Below, in pieces: positions 37,060 through 47,382 of a stretch of 64,000 nucleotides of DNA (position 1 is the stretch's first letter; each line of letters begins with the position of its first letter). The notes under the pieces were generated by a model. That model was not told where the DNA came from and searched no databases. It saw nothing but the letters and a program-made list of their open reading frames with translations. The stretch covers positions 47,316,594 through 47,380,593 of the forward strand of contig NC_059358.1 in the NCBI RefSeq assembly GCF_019703515.2, in the 5' to 3' direction. The position numbers and the translations under genes were made by a program. The DNA comes from Myxocyprinus asiaticus (Eukaryota; Chordata; Actinopteri; Cypriniformes; Catostomidae).

Positions 37060-38205
37060 AGACTTACTATCTTTTTCTGGCTTTTCTGAAGGAAAAACAT
37101 AAAGTGCTTCTCTATCTGTCTGCTCATTTAAACCCTGGCAGTTAAACTGACGTGTGGAGGGAAATACCGTCTTGTAAGCACAAACTCATCTGCTACAACT
37201 GCGGCTTCCGAGAGCGAGTTTACTTTTTGTTCATTCAGATGAACTACCACACTTTCAGGTATACAATTTTTAAACTCCTCCAGCAAGACAAGCTCTTGCA
37301 ATTGCTCAAAACTTGTAACCTTACTAGCTAGGCACTACTTTTCAAAGAGAACTTTCTTCTCCTGTGCAAACTCTACAAAAGTCTACTTGGCTGTTTTCAT
37401 TGACTTTCTAAAACTTTGGCAACACGCTTCAGGAACTAGTTCATAAGCCCTCAAAATAGCAGCATTAACAATGTCGTAATCAAGAGATTGTTCGATTGCC
37501 AACACTGAACATACCTCCCGGGCCTTGCCAATGATGTTGCACTGAAGTAGTAGTCCCCACATATCCCTTGGCCATCCTAACTTTGCAGCGATGTGCTAAT
37601 AGGCTATAAAGTAGGAATCTACCTCAGCTTCTCTAAACTGAGGAACACGTTTAATATACTTGGTCACATCAAAGTTCAATTGGGCAACGCTCGTGGTTTC
37701 ACAGTTAATAGTACTATTTTGAGCCTGAGCGCCAGCTAACACAGGTGAACGAGCTCTAGAACGCGGCATTGGAACAGATTTCTGCGCAAAGAATCCGACT
37801 GTAGCTCTAAACTTCGCAACTTAATAGCTCGCTGAGATTCAGCTTCAACCGTGAGGAGATGAACAACTTGAATCTCATGCTCTGGTCTTTTTTATTGCCA
37901 AATCAAGCTCTTTTGGTTTTATCGCTAACAGTGGGTCCATAAGAGGTTCGGTACTAATGGGAAAGACTGAAGTAGTTTCGTCCACAGCTACCTCCTCTTC
38001 TACAACTTCACCCTGCGAATCAGCAGGTAAAATACCTCTACTTACCAGTTCGCTGTACAGCTTCTCCTTAATTACCTGTTTTGCAGTGTCTCATCTAACT
38101 GAAATTTTAAAGAAATCTGCTATCAACAATAGATCTTTCTTACGGCAGTGATTAAATACCTCTGTTGATGGAGCGAGGGTGAATCCTACTAAATCAAATT
38201 CCATT
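37060..38205 (-). pseudogene. Gypsy gag region, many stops
   Basis: A start near 38203 gives M-E-F-D-L-V-G-F-T-L-A-P-S-T-E-V-F, followed within about 40 codons by a stop. Further fragments read I-L-P-A-D-S-Q-G-E-V-V-E-E-E and M-D-P-L-L-A-I-K-P-K-E-L-D. The region upstream of the zinc knuckle and downstream of the primer site fits gag (capsid). The stops and shifts are too many to set exact limits. Confidence 0.6.
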
Positions 38206-38393
38206 TTAGTCACCGTACACCCCTCTCTTCACCCTCACCAAAAAGATAAAAATAAAAATGAAGACGAAATATACACAAAGTGTTTTAGACAAATTTCCAA
38301 TTAGGACGTGAAAACGAGCTCAACTATTGCTGTTAGAAGAGCTCCCCAATTATCACTTGTTAGACAAGCCCCCCAAATTACTACTTTTTAGAG

Positions 38394-38411
38394 ATCCTGG
38401 ATGAGCCCCCA
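38394..38411 (-). promoter_or_regulatory. Primer-binding site, tRNA-Pro-like
   Basis: The minus strand reads TGGGGGCTCATCCAGGAT, which differs at two places from the well-known tRNA-Pro primer-binding sequence of retroviruses. It starts 9 bases inside the LTR boundary, a larger gap than usual. A second partial CCCCAAATTACTAC block at about 38370-38383 suggests a local duplication. Confidence 0.65.
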
Positions 38412-38420
38412 AATTACTAC

Positions 38421-39012
38421 TGTCACGTCCTCGCCTTCAACAAAAGGTCTAAGGGAGAGGCTCGGGGAGGAGTAACAGAGGTAATTGGTTTGTGAGTGAT
38501 AGCCTGTCCCCTGACCCAGTACCACAAACTACAAAGTTAAAATTTTAGTGTGTTTATTTACAAAGATGTACAATATAATGAGAAACAACAACTCGAAATG
38601 GAAGCAATAAACTTCAGACAAGGGAAAGGCCAAAACAACATACATAAAGTCTTCTACCTGGTCCAGGAGTAAGATCTTAACTAAACTATAGAAAGAAATA
38701 AAAAAAGATGTACACTAACTTCCTGACTGGTCCAAAAAACAGGAGAAAACATTGGAAAGGTAAACAAAAGTGGAAGACAAGCTTAAACTTCTCTGTGTTC
38801 TCCAGCTCTTTTAACAGGTAGCCTTCCGATGGTAACGAGGTCCAGCTGATGACAATCAGCTACCTGTGGAGCAGAGTAGGAGGAGCCACAGAGGGAACAG
38901 AAAAGAACACATGCACAAAGAAACTACAAAGAAACTCAAACACATCAAGGTGCAACACCATATGAAAATAAAGAACACTAATAACAAATAATACGTCCCC
39001 AGGGACGTAACG
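38421..39012 (-). repeat. Gypsy 5' LTR, complete (about 592 bp)
   Basis: On the plus strand it runs from TGTCACGTCCTCGCC to ...CCCCAGGGACGTAAC(G). Read on the minus strand it starts TGTTACGTCCC-like (with one changed base) and ends ...GACGTGACA, so the borders are TG...CA. The distal part repeats at 31926-32149. It would contain promoter and polyadenylation signals. It is followed by unrelated sequence at 39013. Confidence 0.85.
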
Positions 39013-39236
39013 TAAGACAGAAGATAACAGACCCATGTGTTTGAGTTGAGAGCTGCAGTGTGTGAGGAGCGTATTCCAGCCAGATGACTTTAAATGGGCA
39101 CAAACCGAGCAGCAACTCCTCTGCGCACTGACACCATCACACAGCTAGAGGGAAACATTCATGAGCACAGTGTAGCTGAGGATGCTCATAACAGTGTTGT
39201 GCTCGGAATTGGGGTAAATTGTATAAACATTAATGT
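39013..39236. other. Spacer, nothing recognised
   Basis: Short intergenic piece between the LTR and a MITE arm, with no recognised feature. Confidence 0.4.
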
Positions 39237-40516
39237 ATAGTTCACCCAAAAATGACAATTCTCTCATCATATACTCACCCTCATGCCATCCCAGATGAGT
39301 ATAACTTTCTTTCTTTTGCTGAACAGTGAAAGTGTAGATTTATAGTAAAAAAGGACTTAAAGGTGCACTCAGTAATTTTTTCCGCATTAAAAAGTTTTAC
39401 TTCTAAAGAAACAAATTGTATTTTTTTATAATATGTATAAAATTATGAGCTCTCACATGACATGGGGACTCTAGTCATACCAATAACCTTATCCACCTTT
39501 TTCCTGAATGTGGAAAAGTTCCATAATTTGCCTCTTTTCGATTTCTGGTCTCCAGTGTTTTCACCTGCATCGGTGTATATTCTTAGCGGGTAATGTGATG
39601 TTTAAAGTATTACATTTTTGAAATAAAAAAAATAAGTGGCTTTAAAGTGCCGGACTTTCCAGTGTCGAGATGACCGTTTTTTTGACAGTGCCTCACCTGA
39701 GTATGTAGATGTCATAAAGCGGTGTTATGGTTTGTTATGCTGATATCATTAACTACCTTGACTTGTTATGAAAACAACTGCACAAATTGCACAAGCCTGA
39801 AATTATTTTTTACTTCAAATAACATTTAAATGGTTGTTGTTCTCCATCTGAATCGCTCGTTTCGGTAGTTTTTACATTGTGTCTCGAGACCAGAAACACT
39901 AAACAGGCAATTAGAATCATCATGGCACCGCCCAGTGGTTGATCAGGAAAACTGTGGATAAAAGCTGTTTTATTCTACATGTGGCAGGGGTTCCCTCATG
40001 CGGGCTGCCATTTTAAAATCACATGACCTGCTGAATACTACTCGCTTAATCTCAGTAACCGTCTTTTTATTGGACACTTTCACTCTTGTATTAAAGTAAT
40101 CATGGCTGATTGTGAATAGTGAATTTCTACAATGGCATCTGTAACTGCAATCTATTGATTTTATATGATGCTGCATCCACACCACTAGGTGTCACTGTAA
40201 GTCCAAGATGACACGAATGAAATGTTTATATTGATATTGATCTGTTTCTCACCCACACCTATCATATTGCTTCTGAAGACATGGATTAAACCACTGGAGT
40301 CATATGGATTACTTTTATGCTGCCGTTATCTGCTTTTTGGAGCTTCAAAGTTTGGTCACCAATCACTTGCGTTGTGAGGACCAACAGAGACGAGAAATTC
40401 TTCTAAAAAACCTAATTTGTGTTCAGCAGAAGAAAGAAAATCAAACACATCTGGGATGGCACGAGGGTGAATAAATGATAAGGTAATTTTAATTTTTGGG
40501 TGAACTATCCCTTTAA
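39237..40516. repeat. MITE (AGTTCACCCAAA family), complete ends, with inserted segment
   Basis: Left arm ATAGTTCACCCAAAAATGAC to about 39358; right arm from about 40236 (GATCTGTTTCTCACCCACACC) to TTTGGGTGAACTATCCCTTT at 40516. The arms are inverted repeats. The segment from 39361 (AGGTGCACTCAGTAATTTTT, preceded by TTAA) to about 40220 separates them and looks like a nested TTAA-type element. The ATGCTGCATCCACACCACTA block near 40168 recurs inverted at 15455-15474. Confidence 0.65.
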
Positions 40517-40563
40517 CTGTTTGTCAATCGAGTCCAAGTCTTCAACTTCAATTTGTGGACACT

Positions 40564-41876
40564 CAGTGCTGGAAAGTAATTGATTACATGTAATCCAGAT
40601 TACATAATCAAATTACAAAAATAAGTACTTGTATTTAGAGTAAATTACATTTTAAAATACTCATAATCAGACTACAGTTACCTTTGTATGAATTACCTGA
40701 TTACATGTTAACCAAAAAATGGCAGTAAATAGTTCATTTAATGATTCCCCTAATTCTTCTTTTTAAAATGTATCATTCTAAATCTGCCTATTACTGATAT
40801 ACATTTGTTAGTCTGAGTGTTTCTGGAAGAGGGGGGAGGGTTGTGTAATTGCACACACAGACCTAATACTGAAGATGGAGTGTCTCACTCCGCATTTGAC
40901 CACTGGATTTACAAAAATAATTGTACATTTAAGGAGACACATGGCAAAAACATTACTGTGCAATGTAAACATTGCCTTCCAATTCCAAAAGTTATTATCA
41001 TGTCCACTTCTGTGTCAGATCTACTGAAGCATTTGAAGGTGTGCTTGTATGTTTTCTTAACTTTACATTGCATATCTAATGAGCTCCTAATGAACACATT
41101 TTAATTTTTATTTGAATTATCCTGTGTGTCATATAACCATGTGTCACTATGTATTTGGAAAGGTTTTATCCATCAAACTTAGCAAAATGCCCAAATACAT
41201 GTCATTTTGTATTCACAACCTAATCCACACATAAATGCAGAACTGACTGCATTAGCACGGTAAAGTTAGTTTTAGTTTCACAAATTGCTTCTACTCAGCT
41301 TCAAAAATTTACATGAATGTGCTTTTACAATAACTTTTGACATGTTGTTTTGAGACACTGATTCACAAATATAACTGGTCTGATCAGTTACCTCACATGG
41401 ATGGCATCTGTAATGCTGAAATTGCTGGAGTAAGACCACATTTGTTAAACAAGGCCCGGATAACCTGTCCATAATTCTAGAAACTCACCCATAAGAAATG
41501 CATGTTTTTCTTCTTCTAAATATGTATGTTGGTGAATTATTCTTATCAGTTAAAATGTGTTTTTGTATTTCATGACCCTTTAAGTACCTTTTTATTTCAC
41601 TCATTAACAGTGAGTTAAAAACAAAAAGACATCTCAATTATCATATTTTGATTAATTAATTAAGTTTTCTTAAATGCATTTAAGCAACATTTTGAGAAAA
41701 TGGTACCAAATAATCCTACTCAAATGCATGTGACATCAAATTAACAAACGTTGTGTCAGAGGTAATCTAAAAAGAATCATATTAGAACCAAAAGATTACG
41801 TTACTAAGTACAATTTTAGTAATGTAATTTGTAATCAGTACTTGAATTCAATTTTGAAGTAATCTACCCAGCACTG
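40564..41876. mobile_element. hAT-like DNA element with 8-bp target duplication
   Basis: The ends CAGTGCTGGAAAGTAAT and inverted ...GAAGTAATCTACCCAGCACTG match. The flanks TGGACACT (40556-40563) and CGGACGCT (41877-41884) agree at 6 of 8 bases, an aged 8-bp duplication as made by hAT elements. The length is 1313 bp. It contains a frame with a BED-like zinc-finger remnant but no transposase core. Confidence 0.72.
40817..41104 (+). pseudogene. BED-type zinc finger remnant of hAT transposase
   Basis: The frame contains V-Q-C-K-H-C-L-P-I-P-K-V-I then S-T-S-V-S-D-L-L-K-H-L-K. Spacing C-x2-C ... H fits the first part of a BED finger (C-x2-C-x(n)-H-x(3-5)-H/C). The N-terminal position and the host element agree with hAT transposase exon 1. 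The D-D-E catalytic part is absent. Confidence 0.5.
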
Positions 41877-41884
41877 CGGACGCT

Positions 41885-42985
41885 GGTCGAGAGCGGCTCC
41901 ATAGAGCAGCACGAAACGTGGCCCCGCATAGATGACTCACATTATTGAAACACATCATTATTTTAGGCTATTATTTATTGTTGTATTTTTGGTATAACTT
42001 AATAAAAGTCATGGCCAACTTTGTTGTCATTTGTGGGGAAAACACTCATAATGCTGAAGTCTCTAGGTAGATTTGTAGATTTTAATAAAGGATAATGACT
42101 TGTTTCCATCATGAATGACTGGTTGCTTTCGGCTCAGTGACTCAATAAAACATGCTCATTTGTCGCCACCTACTGGCGCAAAGGCGTAATGTGCAGAAAT
42201 GGCCACTGAACAAATCAGTTAACAAATCTTTTTCAAAATTCAAAGGACTCGAGTCACTGAGATTAATCAAAATCCCCACCACTATACCACTGGACCATCA
42301 CACTGAAAAAGGTTTCAGTGTTATTTACAGTACTGTGCAAAAGATTTAGGCACTTTTAAATAAATGTTGTGTAGTGTAATTAGGGTTCCCACTTCTGAAA
42401 TCCTAATTTAACCCCTAAATATGTCAATTTAAAATCAATATAAAAATTCAAAGTTGTTTTAACATATAGTTTGTGTCTAGCTAACAAATTATACAAGTGT
42501 GTAGACAATAGTGAACCTGAGCAATTTCAGGTTTCGCCATCCTTGCCGCAGTCGCCTTTGGCTTGCTCGCTGGTGGCCTAATTTTTAAGGCATGATTTTG
42601 AATGAAAAGTATTCAGACACGTTAGTTGTTGGAGCCACTACAGGGCATACAGGTTACTGCACCATAGTGTAATCAATATCAGCTGTCCCTAATCAGACAG
42701 GAGAGAGTTTCCAGTAGCCAGAGAGTCAGTTTTCAAACCGCTTGTGATTTCACATGATGATCTTCTGAGTCTGGACAGATCAATAAATTGATTTTTGCAT
42801 GAATATTCTGGTCCTATAATTAACCAAGTGAGTTAGAACTCCTATACCTAATTGGGAACCAGTGATTCATTGAGGAATTCACCATTAAAGTAGCTGTCAA
42901 ATGTTAGTGTAATGTGCTGAAATCCACCTGTGATAACTCTGCCAGGACACCAACTTGAGGGGAACTGACTTCATCCACTGAATTT
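41885..42985. other. Intergenic, mostly unrecognised
   Basis: Near 42331 a CAGTACTGTGCAAAAGATTT stretch after TA resembles a Tc1-family terminus, but it continues only about 35 bases and no partner end was found. No gene is recognised. Confidence 0.35.
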
Positions 42986-42987
42986 AA

Positions 42988-43173
42988 CAGTTCCCTTACA
43001 ACTCAGTACACTTGACATTGCATGCTAACGCATATGGGAGTTGTCCTTCCACACAACCTAGTTTAAACCTCTCTACAATAGAGTATTCTAATATTGGCTA
43101 TGGTGACCTTTTAGGCGCAAAGCTGTCCGCTATAAAAGCAGATGCACAAACACCATTCCTCAGAATTTTCTTC
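42988..43173 (+). repeat. DIRS left inverted terminal repeat
   Basis: Contains GACATTGCATGCTAACGCAT, ATGGGAGTTGTCCTTCCACAC, ATATTGGCTATGGTG, GCTATAAAAGCAG and ACAAACACCATTCCTCAGAAT. All of these occur in inverted order at 48170-48378. The TATAAAAG inside may serve as promoter. Confidence 0.85.
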
Positions 43174-44010
43174 CATCAAGATAGCGATTCATCTCTCATC
43201 TAGAAGCCCTCTACTGCTTCGCCGTCGACTACACGTGTCAGCGGGCGGAATCTTCAAGGCAACGAGAAGACTCTTCGCTCCCCTACAGTGTTCCGGCGAA
43301 CATCACTCTGCCTCGCTGCTTGACGCTTCGCTGGTGAATGGGCCGCTTCAGCATCCTGATTCCCTGCAGCGCTTTGGCAGGTGTTGTGTATCCTTATAAA
43401 TATATATATATTTACTTGTTCCCATCTTTTTAAAGATGTTGTTCCATAAGTGTTCCTTGTGCAAGAGGCACATCCCACCGTCAGATTAGCATGATAGCTG
43501 TATTCTCTGTCTGGGCCATGCCCTCGCAGAGCCAGCTCCCATGGAGACAAACTGTCCTCACTGTGAGGGCATGAGTCTCAAGACGCTGCACTCGCAAATC
43601 GCCCTCGTTCTGAGGGACGATTCAGCCTCACGTGCCCTCCCACCCGCCTCTTCTATGATCCCTGAGGGGTCACACGAGGAGACACGGTGGGGCCGCGAGG
43701 ACGAGCAGGATGAATTTGAGGTGGACTTCGTGCCGGCACACTCCCTGTGAGCCCTTCAATCTCCATGCAATGCATCTATGCCGATACATTATGTGCATGA
43801 TGAGCTCCGGCCCTCAGCAAGAGCGCACGGCCTCCTCTCGTTCACCGGTTCTGATGATGGGGATGATGACGATGTCATGTCTCTCGCTGCATCAGGCAAG
43901 TGGTCAGTGGATGATGCTACTGCCCCTGCCCCCAACCAGGGCGAGGAGCGTGTATGCAGCACTGACAAGGAGATGCTTTGCGTCCTTTCAAGGGTGGAAG
44001 AGCTCGATAT

Positions 44011-46052
44011 TGTTGGGCCTCATGTATTCAGATAGAAGACAAAGGCAGGCCTAACACAGTCATAAAACCTAACTCAGGCCCCCACATAACAAGTCATAAA
44101 TCTTATTGATAAACACTGCGCCAAAATCAAACAAAGGGAGTCCAAAACAGACTACAAATCCCATGAAGCCTTGCTCACCTAAAGGATCGAACTCTCAACT
44201 CCTATCGGATGAAGCACACGACAGAACGCACCTCAACCATGACATCATCAGGAGTAGAAATACCTCTGAAATACTTCCAGGATTTGCTTCCAGCAACTTT
44301 GCTCACTATGTGTAGATGCAGCTCATCGCTGCACTCAGGTGCAGCCTTGTGGCACAAGGAAGAAACGTCCGACTTGAAACTGTGGCCAGACAATCTCCAT
44401 CTCGCTGGATGAGTTGAGATTACTCTGTGTTCCACCCAACACTCTAACGGATCCGAAGGAGACCGCTGAGCAATCCGCATCTTCATCCATTTGCCTGCAG
44501 AAGTGAAGAGATAAAACATTTCTCTTCCATCTTCAATCAAGTCGACGTCACTGATTTCTCCGCCAGCCCGCCGAGAATCGGCAGCCGTATCACCTGCCGA
44601 CAGAGCGAGGAAACGGCCTCCCATCATCACCCAAGCCTCGAGGAACCGAGTCTGAGTTAAAGGACGGATGGTCACACATTCTGCATCCTCATGCGATTCA
44701 AGTAAGAGGTTTACGTCTGGGCAGAGATAGAATATTATAGTGTGTTATTCTTGTGTATCAAGGTTATTGCTTGTACAGTTTACGGACCGCCATGTCCGCT
44801 CATTATTAATCCTCAGGGTATTAATTATCACAAATTTGATTTGCTGTATTGTAGTCCAACCACATTGGACTGTTGTGCATTTCTGCCATTGCAGGTGAGA
44901 CCGGCAAACTGAGTTTATCCATTAAAGAATCAAAGACCGCGGGACGGTTTACAAGCCGTCCACCGCGTCTCTGAGTGATAAACTAACAGCTGCTTTCTCT
45001 CCCACGATCGCGAAACCGGCTTTGGGGCCGTCACTTAATACTCTCTCTCTCGTACTAACACACACACGCACACACACACGCGACCCCTAACAAACATTCT
45101 CGCACACATTTTTTTGGCTAGTAGATAGCTTCGTGATAAAGCTCAGCTTTGTCCCTAAGCTACCATTGACGGCCACATTCGCGGCCATATTCTCTGGCCG
45201 GAAGTCTTGCGTGACATACTCTCCACGAGATTCACGTCCGCCATTTTGTGCACGTCCCTCCTTACACACACACACACACACACACTCGCTCTCACACACA
45301 CACACCCTCATGTGTTATAGGATTATTTTGATTTCCATATCTAATCATATCACTGTTTAGTTTGTAGTTGTAAGTGGGAAGTTTATTGACTGCATTGTAT
45401 TAATTATTAATTGATATTACTGCATAAATAAACTTGGTTATATTACAAAGAGAAGTGTTTTGGTTTGTTTTGCATACACCTGTGTCATGCTGACGGGATG
45501 TCAGTGCTCGGATTCAAGCCTTCATTCGTTGTTTTTTCCTAAAATCGATATTCTTTGGATGTCGATTTTCCTAAGAACACAGTCTAATATTGAGACTGTT
45601 ATACTATTTGGTTATCAGTCCCTGATTCCAGGGTGGTGCCCCGTCAGTATTAATCCTTATTAATATTCTATTGATAATTGATAATTATCTTTGATGATTG
45701 TTGAATTTGAATGATCAATAAGCTAGTGTTAATTTTAATTAATGTTTCATCGATGTTAATGATTAGTGATTATCTTTGATAATTGTTGATTTAAAGGATA
45801 AAAAAATTAACATTGATTCTCATCGATGTTCTATTGATTTTAATAATGAATAATTATCTTTGATAATTATTAATTATTGCTAATAACCAAACCCGCTCCT
45901 AAACGTAACACACTACATTTACTGGAGCCCCATATGAGGTTTTAATGAGTTAGATTCAATTAATTAATTTAAATATTAATTAATAACTAAATAAATAATT
46001 ACCAATTATTTCTGATAGTAACACTGATCTAAACAACCAGTAAAGCCCTACA
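44011..46052 (+). mobile_element. TG...CA element, copy 2 (probable long solo LTR), ATAT duplication
   Basis: Starts TGTTGGGCCTCATG and ends AAAGCCCTACA, flanked by ATAT (44007-44010, 46053-46056). 2042 bp, same orientation as copy 1 at 29003 and clearly homologous throughout. Copy 2 has about 190 extra bases between its CA runs (about 45085-45275, with CGACCCCTAACAAAC and GTCCGCCATTTTGTGC). It lies precisely inside the DIRS gag frame, so its ends are certain. No PBS or gag/pol was seen in either copy. Confidence 0.8.
44202..44675 (-). other. Open frame shared by both TG...CA copies
   Basis: A minus-strand frame of 157 codons here and one of 166 codons at 29184-29684 in copy 1 share T-R-F-L-E-A-x-V-M, G-G-R-F-L-A-L-S-A-G, D-S-R-R-A-G-G-E, D-L-I-E-D-G-R-E and S-P-S-D-P-L-E-C. 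The opposite strand is also partly open. Both are inside what looks like an LTR, so coding is doubtful. No family similarity is recognised. Confidence 0.3.
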
Positions 46053-46801
46053 ATATCGAGTGGTCTCCTCCAGAGGAACCTACACAATCTCGCCTTGATG
46101 AATGGTTCCTGCAGTCTGGACGCCATCAAGCAACCGTGTCTTGTAGATCTGCCCCGTTCTTCCCTGAAGTTCATAACGAACTGTCAAAATCCTGGTGCAC
46201 GCCCTATTCAGCGCCTGGCTAAAAACCCCACACCAGCTGCCTCAGCGTCGCCAAATGTCGCCGCCGAGCTGCTGGCAAAGCCACGCAAGCCGTGGCCCGG
46301 ACGAAGGCAGCTGCCTCAGCACTAACCCTGCACCGACGGGAACCCCCCCTGCATAGCAAAGCACTCCTAACACACAATACTGTTCCCCTCTTCCCCACTG
46401 CTGTTTGTCGGGAAAGGAATATTGTTGTTCAAAATGTTGTTTAATAAGTTGTTTTTGGTGTCTCACATTAATCACATGCAATAAAGTTTGCACATTATGC
46501 ACAACCGCTTCCCAATGGTGAGCGGTGCATTATATCATGTATGAATATACAAAGATTGCAAAAAGAGTACAGCGCTCGCACGAGACGCTCACACTTTTTT
46601 AATAAAGGGCTTTCCCACTTCAAAGCCCACATATTTTGCAGAACTGCTTCCCAATGGTGAGCGGCGCATTATATCACATTATGAACATACCAAATTGCCT
46701 TCTGTCCTGTTACGTGGACGCGTGGTGAGCTCTTACTGGCATTCAGACTGGGTGCTAAAAACAATCGAACAATCGAAGATGGTTATACGATCCAATTTGA
46801 A

Positions 46802-46915
46802 TGCCCCATTTCAACAGTGTTCTGTCTTTGATGGTTCCGTCCAAAGACACGCCAGTGTTACGAGCCGAAATACACAATCTTCTCGCAAAGAACGCGATAG
46901 AGGTTGTTTCATATG
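46802..46915 (+). pseudogene. DIRS reverse transcriptase N-terminal stub
   Basis: Reads P-H-F-N-S-V-L-S-L-M-V-P-S-K-D-T-P-V-L-R then A-E-I-H-N-L-L-A-K-N-A-I-E. The V-L-R-x-E-I-x-x-L-L-x-K-x-A-I-E pattern opens the RT of fish DIRS elements as I recall it. The catalytic part is missing: a SINE follows, then the recombinase C-terminus. Between 46390 and 46700 there is a direct repeat of about 30 bp (ACTGCTTCCCAATGGTGAGCG-like at 46503 and 46639). Confidence 0.65.
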
Positions 46916-46935
46916 AATTAATAAGCCTGCTGTCC

Positions 46936-47360
46936 TGGGCCTGGGTAGCTCAGCGAGTATTGATGCTGACTACCACACCTAGAGTCATGAGTTCGAATCC
47001 AGGGTGTGCTGAGTGACTCCAGCCATGTCTCCTAAGCAACCAAATTGGCCCGGTTGCTATGGAGGGTAGAGTCACATGTGGTAACCTCCTCGTGGTCACG
47101 ATTACTGGTTCTCGCTCTCAATGGGGCGCATGGTAAGTTGTGTGTGGATCACGGAAAGTAGCATGAGCTTCCACATGCGGGGTCTCCGTGGTGTCATGCA
47201 CAACGAGCCACTTGATAAGATCTGCAGATTGACAGTCTCAGAAGCGGAGGCAACCCTGGATTGAGGTGAGTAACCGCGCCACCACGAGGACCTACTAAGT
47301 AGTGGGAATTGAGCATTCCAAATTGGGAGAAAAGGGGATTAAAATGTATATAAAAAAATA
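46936..47360 (+). mobile_element. tRNA-derived SINE with 16-bp target duplication
   Basis: The 5' part has a tRNA-like A box (GGGTAGCTCAGCGAG) and B box (GAGTTCGAATCC). The body contains CCCGGTTGCTATGGAGGG and AACCTCCTCGTGGTCACGAT; the tail is GGGGATTAAAATGTATATAA and A-rich. Flanks: AATAAGCCTGCTGTCC (46920-46935) and AATAAGACTGCTGTCC (47361-47376), one mismatch. I recall the body as a frequent SINE of cyprinid genomes. It depends on LINE machinery for movement. Confidence 0.85.
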
Positions 47361-47382
47361 AATAAGACTGCTGTCCCGCTGC

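Larger units (their letters stand above)
32150..39012 (-). mobile_element. Gmr1-like Ty3/gypsy retrotransposon (gag-PR-IN-RT-RH order)
   Basis: A nearly complete LTR element in minus orientation: 5' LTR 38421-39012, primer site 38394-38411, gag about 37000-38205, protease 36373-36900, integrase 35185-36130, reverse transcriptase about 34280-34886, RNase H 32230-32900, 3' LTR 31926-32149. Integrase lies before reverse transcriptase. That order is normal for Ty1/copia, but the sequence types (K-L-D-L-L-K-G-Y-W-Q, H-F-L-G-M-A-G-Y-Y-R) are gypsy; the combination is known for the Gmr1 group of fish and other deuterostomes. A TTAA-flanked element interrupts RT. All domains carry lesions. Confidence 0.85.
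43541..46195 (+). pseudogene. DIRS gag-like frame, split by the TG...CA element
   Basis: Starts M-E-T-N-C-P-H-C-E-G-M-S-L-K-T-L-H and runs to 43750. A frame change continues with G-S-D-D-G-D-D-D-D-V-M-S-L-A-A-S-G (43778-44010) up to V-E-E-L-D-I. After the inserted element the text resumes E-W-S-P-P-E-E-P-T-Q-S-R-L-D-E-W-F and R-S-A-P-F-F-P-E-V-H-N-E-L-S-K-S, which I recall from fish DIRS gag-like proteins. A stop follows at about 46220. Removing the insert plus one ATAT duplication rejoins the codons across the site. Confidence 0.75.

Noticed and set aside
42331..42365. Tc1-like terminus CAGTACTGTGCAAAAG
   Set aside because: Only about 35 bases match the remembered end and no second terminus or transposase was found; left out of the element list.
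46936..47010. tRNA-like sequence with A and B boxes
   Set aside because: It is the head of a SINE, with target duplication and A-rich tail, not a functional tRNA gene. The same holds for 63015-63090.
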